Below, in pieces: positions 10,529 through 21,177 of a stretch of DNA of 64,000 nucleotides; position 1 is the first letter of the stretch, and each line of letters starts with the position of its first letter. A program made the translations under genes and the position numbers. The DNA lies in assembly GCA_024663395.1 (NCBI GenBank), contig JANFAH010000083.1, forward strand, positions 124,001-188,000, in the 5' to 3' direction. This DNA comes from Pisolithus tinctorius. Taxonomy: Eukaryota > Basidiomycota > Agaricomycetes > Boletales > Pisolithaceae. A model generated the notes under the pieces. The model had not been told where the DNA came from. It did not search any database and saw only the letters and a list, made by a program, of their open reading frames with translations.

Positions 10529-11272
10529 CACGCGCGCGCATCGCTGTATCATAGAGAGTCCTTCTTGCTGTTAGGATAGACACCATCATTGATCTGTATT
10601 GATACATGGTCATTCGGCTATCTCCTCGAGGAAGCAGAAGATATCATTAAGAACGAAGTTTATAGCCGTTCGGTTATTCCCTAAGTAAAGCCCAACAACT
10701 TTTCCATGGGTCCCTATGATGGGGCATGGATGCATCGACAGTCTGAATAATATACATCTTCAGTGGATTATGATCACGCCGCACAGCGCTAAGACTAATC
10801 TGATATATGTACAGTAGTGATACAGGGTTGGATAACCAAGAACCTCCTAACCAGATCTGGTCATACCTACTCGACGCCGGAAAGACACGAGGGGAGAGTA
10901 TGTATGTAGACAAATTCGAACGATCTGAGAACGGTCTAAAGTACACTGTATAGGCGCCGACAAGCAGACAACGCGTAAACAGGAAGAAACAGAGAAGGGA
11001 AATCTCTTGACAAACCACGCTGGAATAAATAGTAAGACTGCAGGTGGGGTACACGTACACTTAGGACCTAGGGATCGTCTAGGTTGACCTAGATTGTAAC
11101 AAACAAGGGAAGCCTGAAAGTCGGGGGAGAAAGAAAGATTGCATATCTACTTGTATATTGAGACACGGCCGAATGGACAAGGACAGAATTGTCATGATAT
11201 ATCGTGGCATATTATCTTGATTTCGCGGTTGTTGCTATTTTTCTTTTTCGGCCTTGGGAATGGGCTAGCCTA
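10529..11272. other. Intergenic spacer between convergent APC11 and PSP1-domain genes
   Basis: The flanking genes converge, so this 740-nt stretch should hold both 3' UTRs and terminators. A 128-codon frame on the minus strand (10674-11060) has no recognisable domain and no intron support. Confidence 0.5.
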
Positions 11273-13433
11273 CTACTGTTCGTAACCGCCGGGGCCCTGG
11301 AGAGAGGCCATCCAGATACGGGTTTTGTATAACCTTAGAAACGAGACAGTAAGCGAGCGTGCACTACAGCAACAACGGCAACGCGCGACGGTGGTAGCGC
11401 ACCTGAACAGTTCCCGGACGAGCTCTCGGAAGTCGATGCGCTTTTCTGCGATGAAATAGAATGTCAATTTTCGTCGATCCCTGTGTTTCGTTCCCTCGTC
11501 AGCACGCTCGCCAGATGGTTTCAAGAACTCGTGCACCACGAACCACTGATATTCTGCATCTATGACCTCCATTGGTAACTTCTTCTGCCTGACTTTGGTC
11601 TGACAAAGCTGCAGTGCCTTTAATTCGTCTTGCGCCTTATTAACCAATTGTCTGCAAAAAAAAGTCCACGGATCAGAAAAGCTGAAGTCAATAACCGGGA
11701 GATAGAAAGCCGTACTGTCTATCGTGAGGCTGGGCCTTTCCATAGATCATCTTTGGGTTTATCTCCTTCTTTGAACCTTGCTGACCGCCAGGGCTCAGCG
11801 GACCACCATCCCCGAATGTGACCCGTTCCCTCTGCTCGCGTTCAAACGCCTCCACTTCCTTGAGAGTAATGGAATCGTTGACGACGGTGCCCATATCCTT
11901 TCCTCGATCCGCCTCCACAATGACCAGATCACCCACCCGAATATCGAGACTGAGGTCGGTCAGGTAGAAAAGATCGGTACGGCCGGCTTTGAATTCGACG
12001 ATGTAGAGTGGCCACGAGGCTGGGACTGATGAGAGCGGAACGCCTTTGCCAAGATCATTCAGATTCGGGACGGGTGCATCGGACGTGCGACGTTGCATTT
12101 GCTGCGGGTAAAATGGACCCTGCTGGGGCTGGATCGGACGACCCGTCGTGGGTGAGAGTGGGGACGGGATGGAACTCTGCGAGTTGGTGCGGTTATAAGA
12201 CGGGGCATCGTTGCTCCCCTGAGGAAGATATTGGATGCCCTTTCCGGGGATGAAACGAGCTGTGAGGGACGACTGCTGTTGCTGCTGCTGGTGCTGATGA
12301 GAGCCATGACCGTTGCCACCGGCGAGGTATTGGGCGTCTATCAGCTGCTGTTCCAACTGGCTGCGGGGGGGACTAGCACCGGCAGACAACCCGCTATCAC
12401 TAGGAGATCCGAAGCGCTGACGGGATGCGAAAGAGGTACCAGTTGGGATATTCAGGTTGATGTGCTGATAGGGGGATATACGATCTGATGACAGAGGGCT
12501 TCTCGACAGGGGGGCGTAAATGGGAAGCGATGATGGCTGACTCGGGGGGTGAGCGGAGGACGAAGGCCCAGGCCCGTCCTTGGAAAGACTGAGCGAGCCC
12601 AGATCATCCGCGAGATCATCGTCAGAAAACATCAAGCCGCCACGGCCGAAAGGACCGTGGAACACATTTGAACGCGCTGCTGCGGCCGACTCGTCCTGGG
12701 TGTCGTGGCCGGGGGCGTTGAACCCCACAACGGTGGGCCGTCTCGGCTGGACGACACTGACACTATGACGTCTGCTCGTCGTGCCACTACCGCCACCCCC
12801 GTGCTCGTCCTTGGGCGGGTTCATACCTGCCCATAGTTCGCGGAGGGCGGAGCCGTTGTCCAAAAGGATCTGGCTGACGTCTCTAACGAACGGACTCATG
12901 TTGGAAGGGTCGATGGTATTGTGTCTGTAGCCATTGTTGCCGTTCCCGGACGACGAGTCGAAATGGGTGTTTCCCAGGGGCGATCTGGCTATGGTCCCGA
13001 GCGACCCATACCGGCTAGACCCAGGTGGTTTTATGTCCGCATAGCGAGATGGAATGTTAAGTGGGTTACTGGGAGACTCTGAGGTTGGGGAAGAAGACCA
13101 GAAATGTTGCTGTGTGCTAGACTGAAATGGACTGGAAATCGGACGGGTGGTCGTAGCCAGCGACTGAGACCTGCTGCGAGTCAGATCCGCAGACGAGGGA
13201 AACGGACGGCCGCGAGGCACTGGGGTCGATGACTGGGCGTACGGCCCCGGATTGTCGTAGGTGTCTTCTTCGAGGTCTTCGTCATCCTCGAAGGTGGAAG
13301 AGAACCTGGATGATCCCCGCAGGGTTGAAGGGAACTGTGGGTTTGAAAAGGACGCTGAACGGATGGGCACGGACGAGGGCAGCCCCGGGGCAGCGCGACC
13401 ACCGCCTGCTGGGCTGTTGCTGAAGGCGTGCAT
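11273..13433 (-). CDS. PSP1-domain protein with long disordered N-terminus
   Basis: Four exons (11716-13433, 11544-11651, 11403-11480, 11273-11333) give 654 aa. The first 470 residues are low-complexity, rich in Ser, Pro, Gly and Gln, with a short poly-Gln run. The C-terminal 170 residues carry the PSP1 C-terminal domain: YIVEFKAGRTDLFYL, GDLVIVEADRGKDMGTV, then KALQLCQTKVRQKKLPMEV and FYFIAEKRIDFRELVRELFR. Yeast Psp1 is a suppressor of DNA-polymerase mutations and is found in cytoplasmic mRNP granules; molecular function is still unclear. All introns are 55-70 nt and lie within the PSP1 domain. The start is the only ATG before the conserved region and is preceded by stops. Confidence 0.88.
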
Positions 13434-13734
13434 CCGATGGTATGAGCAGGGGAAAAAGAAAAACTTGGGTTTGTGTTGGGTTGTTATGTATTTGATTTGT
13501 TAGACCGACACCTGCCTGCTACTTCCGAGTCATCCGTACAAAGTCGGGACACAGGTGGTTATTTACGTGGTATCCTAATCGTAACAGTAGCAAGCTCATA
13601 TCGGACAACAAAACTGTTTTGCCAAGATCCGTCCTGGGGGGGAAGGGCGCTGCCGAGACGCTCGTCAATGTCAAATTCATTCCCCACTCCATTTTCAAAA
13701 ACTGAAGAAAAACCTTGTCCAGTGTTCACCTGCC

Positions 13735-16700
13735 TCATACGTCAAAAACTACCGCCATCGCGTTGAAGGCAGTGTTGCCAGGCCACACCCTGATTGGCAC
13801 CTCGCATTCCACCGTCTCCACCTTCACCTCCTTCCACCCTCGCTCTTTATCTTCCTCCTTTGGTTCCGGCCACCCCCCTTCTTCTTCACCTTCGCCTTCC
13901 TCTTCTTCGTCTACTTCTTCCTCATCACCATCATGATATCGTCGCTCGCCACTGCCAAGCAAAGACGACACCAGATACTGTGTCCACGTTGCCGGCCCCG
14001 TTTCAATTTCCCCTTTTGTCCGCTCCATCGGGGCAATCGATTCCGAGGCCCTATACGGAACCCCCCACTCCCCCGCTCGACCATCTCGAACAAGGTGCTT
14101 GAATCGTGACCCGTTGCTCTCAGCCTCCATACTTTCACTCGCCACCCCAACCAACAGACATAGCTTGACCCGCCACGAAAGTCCTCCCGCGCCCTGCTGC
14201 TCCTCCCCAATTTGGACCTGAAACGCCGGACTCGCATCTGAGGGAATATCCAGCGAAAAAGTTGTTCGCAGCGTCGATGCCACAAATGATGAATGGTGTT
14301 CCGCGTGTACCCGCCTCATGTGCCGCACATTTCCAGCAGTCGATATGGGCCCGGGTAATCTTTCTTGGGCTTCCAGCAAAGCCGACAACTGGGGGCAAGC
14401 CAAACATCACTTAAACAAACGCCAACCTGAGGGGAAAACAAGTTCCGCGCCCTTTACTCACCGATAACACTCTCGCCCGACTCCGCAATTCATTCAATTC
14501 CACCACACCCATCACGGTCTCGCCAAGTCGATATGCCGATTTAGGAAAAGTCAGTACGGCAACTTTGACCCCGTCCTTGTTGACATCATAAGAAACTGGG
14601 GACATGCATCAATTATGAAGGCACACCACCTCGGCGTAATGCGTGTATTATTGTCACTTACCCTTCCTTGGGTTCCGCGTTAAGATCTCCACAGCCTCCC
14701 TGCACCCTGTCAGAGAGCCATTCTCGGACTCAATCTCACGCTCAAGGTCACCTGCCCCGACGGATCTGGGAGTGGCGTCACTAGTACAGCCTGCATCGAG
14801 GGTCCCCAGTAGCTGGCGTCCGTACTCCCGTATTTCATCTAGAGGGCGCGAGCTAACTTTCGCTACAAACCATCATCACGCCACCTGAGTGAATCTTATT
14901 TCGTGAATCAATGATGCGTACTTGGTAGCGGTGCTGAACCCTTGTTCGTCCCACTCGCATCTTTGAGTGGGCCATCCACGACCTTCGGCGCGAACTCGGC
15001 GGTCGTGCGTTGTCTCGTGACTGGCCACAGCAAGTCATAAGGCCTCGGAGTCGCACTCACTTCACAAAACGTAATTAGTTAGTCGTTCAAGCTCAGTACA
15101 CAGCAACCCGAAACTCGCACCAGCAACATGATTATAAACACGGATCGGAACTTTCATAACGCGACTGACACTGTTTGCTCCTGTCGGACCCAGACTGCTC
15201 GAAGACCGCATCGCAGAAGTGCTCGCACGACATGTGCCAATGACAAGCTCGTAAGAGAACTTGAGCGACCTGCCTCGGAACGTCGGTGGCAGATTTGCAG
15301 GCAACATAAGCGAGTACGTGTCTCGGAATGGCAAGTCAGCACCACACGCGTTCTCTCTTTCTTTGGCGAAATTCGGTGCTCACAGGTTCGTGATTCTCCT
15401 GGAGCGAGGGATAGATCGACAGCGAGCATCGCCGGCTGGACTTCAAATGTTGGCAATGGCATCTCGGGATCGACATTTTCCTCTTCCGTGTCGTTGAAGC
15501 CGTTCGTCGAAGGACTGGAAGACGCAGTACTAGGCGTCGCTGACGTGACTGAAGTCGTACGCGGTCTTCCTGATCTCCACGGTGAAGAAGATTGCAGAGG
15601 GGACGATGGGGCAGAAGACGAACTTGTTGGCGAAAGCAGTGAAAACAATCCGCTCGCAAGCGATAACGTCCGCCCTTGTCGTTTGTTGCGTTCCTGTATG
15701 CGGTGTCGGGACGTGATATCCATACTACCGCCGCCAACAATAGGACGTTTGAGCAGTCGCATGCGGAGCGCAGTCAGTGCTTTGGCGTGCTCCGGCGACA
15801 TCGTTACACCTGGGAGAGGCGTGACCGAAAGAGTGCCCAGAAGCTGTGCATATGAATAGAGGATAAGTTCAGTGTTGTAGTTTGGGAGGACGGCACTTCG
15901 AGGTGGAGGTGTGCCGTGACCTAGGGAGGATCGTCCCGAGGATTGTATAGGTGGTGGTCGAAGGTGTGGTTGTGGCTGAGGTTCTCGTTTCGGCGCAGGA
16001 GACTTTCGGATGGGTTCGTTGATAGGGGGAGATTTGGGGACGGCGTGCCGGGGCAAGGTGTCACTGGAGACTCTGCGATCGGGTCGAGGGCTAGTGAGAA
16101 CGTCGACGTCGACGTGGATGAACTCGCCAGGTCAGGTGGAGGCGGTGGTGGGGGTACTTCGCAGAACTGGGTCTGCCCATCGGCAAGGGACTGTTTGCGT
16201 GCATGCGGATGGTGTGGGGGGAGCTGAAAGTCGGACGTGCGAGGCAGAGATGGGGTTGGCGTGGTACCTGGGGCAACTGGATCATCGAACGTGTACATGA
16301 AGAGATTTGAGAGGCGCCCACCAGCTGCCGCGTCTGAGAACTCGTTGTACGCTCTGACATATTGGGACCCTTGATTCTGGCCTACCAACAGATCGAGGGC
16401 CGGGGCAGGAATGTCCACTGACAACGAGCGCGATTTCTCAAGAAGACTTCGTCTCTTCTGTTCCAGCACGTCCTGGCACCCTCCTCCTTTGATGTTATTA
16501 GTACTTTTGTTACAAAGGTCTTGTTGTCCGATAAGTCTCTTCCGCGTGGGCAGGTCATGGCCATTGTTCGGCGTGCGGGCGATGGCAGTAACAGTAGTCG
16601 GGGGAATGCCTGTGGATGGTCTGGGGATACCAGGGGACGTAGGGGGTCTCGCCAGTGGGGCAGAGCTGATGGAATGGGAACCCCGTCTGTGCGTATTACT

Positions 16701-16880
16701 ACTATTGCTACTTCTCGCCCTGGGCGACTCTGGCGTGCGCGTGTTCGTGAATGTAATCGTCACCGTGAACGGCTCGCCCGCGAAGTAGGACGCTTGAGAT
16801 GGGGTTACTTGTACGCGGATTGCAGAGTCGAGAGGGTCGGTCGCTGTCGTCGTCATGGACACATCTTGCACTGCAGACAT
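13735..16880 (-). CDS. RGP1: RGP1-like protein (Ypt6/Rab6 exchange-factor partner)
   Basis: Seven exons (16065-16880, 15384-16002, 15121-15321, 14922-15059, 14662-14856, 14462-14595, 13735-14388) join in frame to 918 aa. In yeast, Rgp1 pairs with Ric1 to activate the Golgi GTPase Ypt6 for endosome-to-Golgi traffic. Arrestin-like beta-sandwich segments are visible: an N-terminal VTPSQASYFAGEPFTVTITF, then TELILYSYAQLLGTL, LPPTFRGRSLKFSYELVIGT, FPKSAYRLGETVMGVVELN and a C-terminal ECEVPIRVWPGNTAF. Long Ser/Pro-rich loops and an acidic poly-Glu run (coded near 13890-13920) separate them, which explains the size above yeast Rgp1. ATG 16880 is chosen because VQDVSM and the first strand follow; an in-frame ATG at 16946 is possible. 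The first intron (16003-16064) is inferred from the frame change. Confidence 0.85.
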
Positions 16881-18055
16881 CGTCGACGAGGAACGTGGAG
16901 TATCAAACCGAACTCTGGAAGAAGTTATTGTATGTATACAACACAATAAGAACTTGAGAAAGGTGACGACGAGGAGGACGGGAAGAGTCCGCCGTTCTCA
17001 CTGTCGAGCTGTGAGTTCACTCATAGTCCACATCCAAAACAGTTTCATGGGACTCATTTTACCATTGGGGGGACCATCAATGGCTTCCGACCCTTCCTCG
17101 ATAGCAGCTTCCGACCATTCTAAACCCGATCTCTAGAGAGCCTGCTGGAGTTGTGGACCAGCATACTTGCATGCATGGAATTGAGAATGAAATACTAATC
17201 AGAGTCAGTCGTCGACTTCGATTATGTATTGCGTAGCAAATGACATAGACAAATTCACCCGTCTTTCCCGTCGACGTTCCACGCCTGCAAACGAACTTAA
17301 GGTGCCAATGATATGTGTGGATACACTTTGGGCAGTGAAACATCTCAGTTGTGCCAACACCAGTTTGTTTTAACATCCTTCCCATTGTATGTCAACATAT
17401 ACCTTCATGAGGGAACCACCACTGTCATTGTTTACATGTCATGAGACAAGATAACTGTGCCAGCATGCAAAACATGCTGCATTTCTTTCAGATGGGTTTT
17501 GTATTCCAATCTTCATAGGGGTATATACATCAGTAAATCACTTTTGCTGGCCAGAGCTGTCCAGAGCTGTCCAGCACTGGACAGATTCCCTAGGACTTCC
17601 AGCACACAAAGTGGTTTACTGATGTATCCATGTGGCTGAGGAGGCCTGCATGTGTGCCTTTCCTTGATGGCCTCATTTTTGTACTATGTACATAAGGCCT
17701 AAGGAGCCTACCAAACTGGAGACAATCTGTGTACAAATCATTCACAGCATGTCCCCAGGTGCCTATGATAACTGGCTGCAACCCTCCTCTTCATTGGACT
17801 AGTGCATCAGGAAATTCACACATTACTATTTTCATACTCTTTATGTTTTATTTGTCACTAAAATAGTCAAAAAAGACAGAATAGTCATTTTAGTAGGTTT
17901 GTTTACTACCTGCACTATTATTTGTACTATCTTTTGACTATCTTTCAACTATCTATGATATTTCACCCACTATTTCTACTATCCAACTTCTCATCAACTG
18001 CAGCTTTCTTAGTTCTTATTTTCACTATTTTCACCATTGTGGCCTTTTGTTCAGC
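16881..18055. other. Spacer entering the second repeat block
   Basis: No supported gene. CpG is normal to about 17300 and then falls sharply; from 17400 the sequence is AT-rich and CpG-poor like the transposon blocks. A short tandem of CCAGAGCTGT occurs near 17550-17575. Confidence 0.45.
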
Positions 18056-18538
18056 TCACAGGTAGGAAATAGAAATCAATATATTCAGGATAAAGTGCAG
18101 CACAAAACAATTAAAGGAGAGTAGCCATACAATGATCCAAAGCACTATTGACAAGTTGAGAATGGTGTCAATAGTGACAGTCATCCTGCTGGTCTGACAG
18201 TCACCAATAATAAGCTCACACTGACCATGACCAACTGGTACCATAGCACCAATTGGCCTGAGACCAGTCACCATAGGTTGGGTTGACTGAGTGATGGGGA
18301 AGAATACCAAGTGCCTCCAAGGAAGCATGACAATGCTCAGTAGCCTAGATGGGGCCCTTGCTGTGGATGGGTTACCCAAAGCATCTGTTATGCCAATGAC
18401 TGCATAACAGTCATGAATCAACTGTGGGAGGCACATGACAGTGAAGTCAACAGGATAGACATGGAGACTCCTATAGTGACAGAACACTATATGTCCCCAT
18501 CCAAAGTTGCACAGGGAAGTCCTCTGAGATGTGACCAA
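18056..18538 (-). CDS. 160-codon ORF in repeat DNA, unknown
   Basis: An uninterrupted frame from ATG 18538 gives 160 residues with a hydrophobic C-terminal third ([25 protein letters not shown]) that could span a membrane. It sits in CpG-poor repeat sequence and shows no domain that I recognise. It may be a transposon-borne frame or chance; intactness alone is weak evidence. Confidence 0.25.
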   Translation of the reverse strand: MVTSQRTSLCNFGWGHIVFCHYRSLHVYPVDFTVMCLPQLIHDCYAVIGITDALGNPSTARAPSRLLSIVMLPWRHLVFFPITQSTQPMVTGLRPIGAMVPVGHGQCELIIGDCQTSRMTVTIDTILNLSIVLWIIVWLLSFNCFVLHFILNILISISYL

Positions 18539-18929
18539 AGAGCTAAGGGCAGATGCAGAGTAGATTCAAGATGGAGAGTCTGCACAATACATGCAGGACT
18601 TATATGTATATGGCAGACTGTGCACCAAACAGTATGAGCTGATAAACAGTAAGTACTCATACTCTGAGAGGTAAATCCCTCAGCTGCAAGTCAGACTGAG
18701 TCACTGCACAGAGAACAGCTCTTTGGGACAAGAAGTGGAAGGGACCAAAGGGGATGTATGTGTAAACAGGACAAAGGAAACTGGCTGGCACCACCAGCAG
18801 GCCACAGGCCCCAATAGGCCACCTTGAAGGCTTGGCCCAGCCTGACCTAAATGGGGCTTGGCCTCAGGGCCTGAGCCCAAGCTGAGCACAACACTACCCC
18901 TGATACAACTACAAGTTTGAATCCCAGAT

Positions 18930-20446
18930 ACCAGAAAACTTCAACTTGCCACCAGAGAGCAAAGATGGCAAAGCTAGCAGGCTGGTGAGGCCTCTGGTTT
19001 TGGATGTCCCTGCTCTTCAGAATGTTCTCATTGAGTATCTTTCATGCTGAGATGGTTTTTACTCATGCAATGGTAGTCTCAGTGCACTGCTGCAATGGCC
19101 AAGAATTGAGGCCAATGATACTGCTGCCAGATTTGCCAATGTCAAGGGGAAAGTAGCCAAGATGGAATATGTCTCAACCTCTGAGGTTTGGGGTGATGGC
19201 ATCAATGATAACTATGACAATTCAGACAATGCCATCTGTGTTTGTGGGCACAAGAATGTCATGACCAAGGTATGTGCTAATCACCTTTCCCCATGTTTCT
19301 TCATCCTTTATTTTCTTTCAGTTGTGTGTCACAGTTACCAGGGGCATTCCAAAGAAGATCAAGATATGAGCTTGTGAGTCTATGTCCAGCTTATCAGCCA
19401 TACCTAAAGAGATCTATTGTAGCAAGTGATTTGTCAAGTCAAGTGCAGACTGTCCCTGCACAAGTGCATTTCAACAATTCAGATCTCCCCTTGGATCTGC
19501 ATAAGGATCAGAAGTGGAAGAGGGAAGTTATTCTAATGCTAATTCTATGGGCTGGAAACCAAGAGGATGCATTCAACATTGCCAAGCAAGACATTTACAG
19601 GGCTCTACAGGAGATTATGCTGGTCATATACCCCTTACTCAAGAACACAGCAAGTAGCATTCTTCCCAGCCCACCTGTGGTTTCTGTCATAAGTCTATCT
19701 CATTCTGGCTTCATCTGTAGCTGACTGTGCTTGCTGTAGGTGTCTCAACACTTGTGTGATTGGAGGCATGGCTCTGCCTCTGCAGCCATTGTAGCTTCCT
19801 TCCCCAATCCCCAAGACCCATTGCCCACCAACACTGCAAAACTATTACTTGATCATTATCATTTCACATTCTTATATGAAGACCTCAACATGACTGTTCC
19901 TGAGAAGGCCTTCCACTCCATTTTTGTGCAACAGCTACTGCTGAGCAGCCATTTGACTGCAACCAAAGGATATGTTCAAGTCCTTGCTCTTGACACTTCA
20001 TCTTTGGCAAAGCATGGTGTTGTTGGTGCTCTTGGACTTTGTGCTGCTGCAGTAATGTTTACCAAGTCATTGTCACAGCTGCAGTATTGATTAGTTTTTT
20101 AGCTCTCATGTGGCTTAAACCTCATTAGATCTGGAGATGTCAAGCTCAAGTCCCCCATCAATGTTGAAGATGGTATTGCCACAGTGGAAATGAGGTTTGT
20201 GTGGACCCCCATCAAATACAACATGGCTTCAGGCAAGGATAGCAAGACTGCATGTGCATTTTCAGACCAGAATTGGGGAGCCCCAATGAGGAAGTTCACT
20301 GGGGTCACCAAAAGAAGATCTATTGCTCAGCTTCACTTGCAATTGGGCAGGAATTTGACCCCAAGCTGTTGAGTGATGCAGGATCTGACAATGAGTATGC
20401 ACTTATCTGTATGTTTTCACTCCCTACTGGTTATATGATCAACTGA
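18930..20446 (+). pseudogene. Decayed DUF6532-like repeat-family gene
   Basis: Ordered fragments on plus read as one protein: an N-terminal piece (NFNLPPESKDGKASRLVRP), a middle piece at 19440-19660 (REVILMLILWAGNQEDAFNIA), then SASAAIVASFPNPQDPLP, LLLDHYHFTFLYEDLNM and LAKHGVVGALGLCAAAV up to 20088, and a tail with GKDSKTACAFSDQNWG. This order resembles the DUF6532 proteins that are abundant in mushroom genomes; their role is unknown. Stops and frame changes break it in several places, and some stops are TGA where CGA would be expected. It is most likely a dead repeat copy. The DUF assignment is from memory of motif style and is moderate. Confidence 0.45.
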
Positions 20447-21177
20447 GTCCACAGCAGGATTTCTAATAGATTTCCCCAACTGCTATTGCTAGTTCATCTA
20501 TGTTTTCAATCCCTTGATTTTACTGCCTGTGTAATTTACCTCACTGCTACTTAGAATGCACTTAGCAGATATTAATTGCAATTTGTTGCTACTCATCTGC
20601 TTGATGGAACAGAACCAACCTTAGGGCCCAAACAGTAGCAGAATTTCTACTTCCTTATGCAAAACATATATCATCCAAGCCTGTGTGGAGTTCAGTGGAC
20701 TTCTGAGCTGATAATCATGGACTATCTGTGACCATGGTGTTTACTGATCAGGTGATGACTCACAGTTACCCACATGCACATAGTATAATATGCCACCTTG
20801 ATGAACCAACCTTTATCACAGCTAGACCATTCCACATCCCCAACCCACTGCTCACATCAGCTTCACAGCAAGATGGAATGTAGGGTTATGAACATTTGCA
20901 AACTGCTGTAATGGGCTGTGAACAAAAGAGAGCTGGCTTGTTAGTGGTTAAATACTATTGATGTTAAGTCCAATCTCCCACCATCCAATCATGCATGTAT
21001 CAACCCATGTAGCATTTCTGAAAGTTCATGAAGTCTACTCTACTTTGACATACATGTCTGAGCCTCAATATTGATGGTCCACTCATCAAAACAATGGAAA
21101 TGTGACCCTGCTTGCAGGAATTCATACCATTGCAATGCAGATATTCACACATAGTGTACAATACGTTCACGTCAAAA
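20447..21177. other. CpG-poor spacer downstream of the NLR gene
   Basis: About 730 nt with no supported frame. Composition matches the repeat blocks on its left. It should contain the 3' UTR of the NACHT-WD40 gene. Confidence 0.4.

Noticed and set aside
10674..11060. 128-codon minus-strand frame
   Set aside because: It lies in the convergent 3' flank between APC11 and the PSP1-domain gene with no domain or splice evidence; likely UTR.
15128..15859. 243-codon plus-strand frame
   Set aside because: It is antisense to well-supported RGP1 exons and has no recognisable motif.
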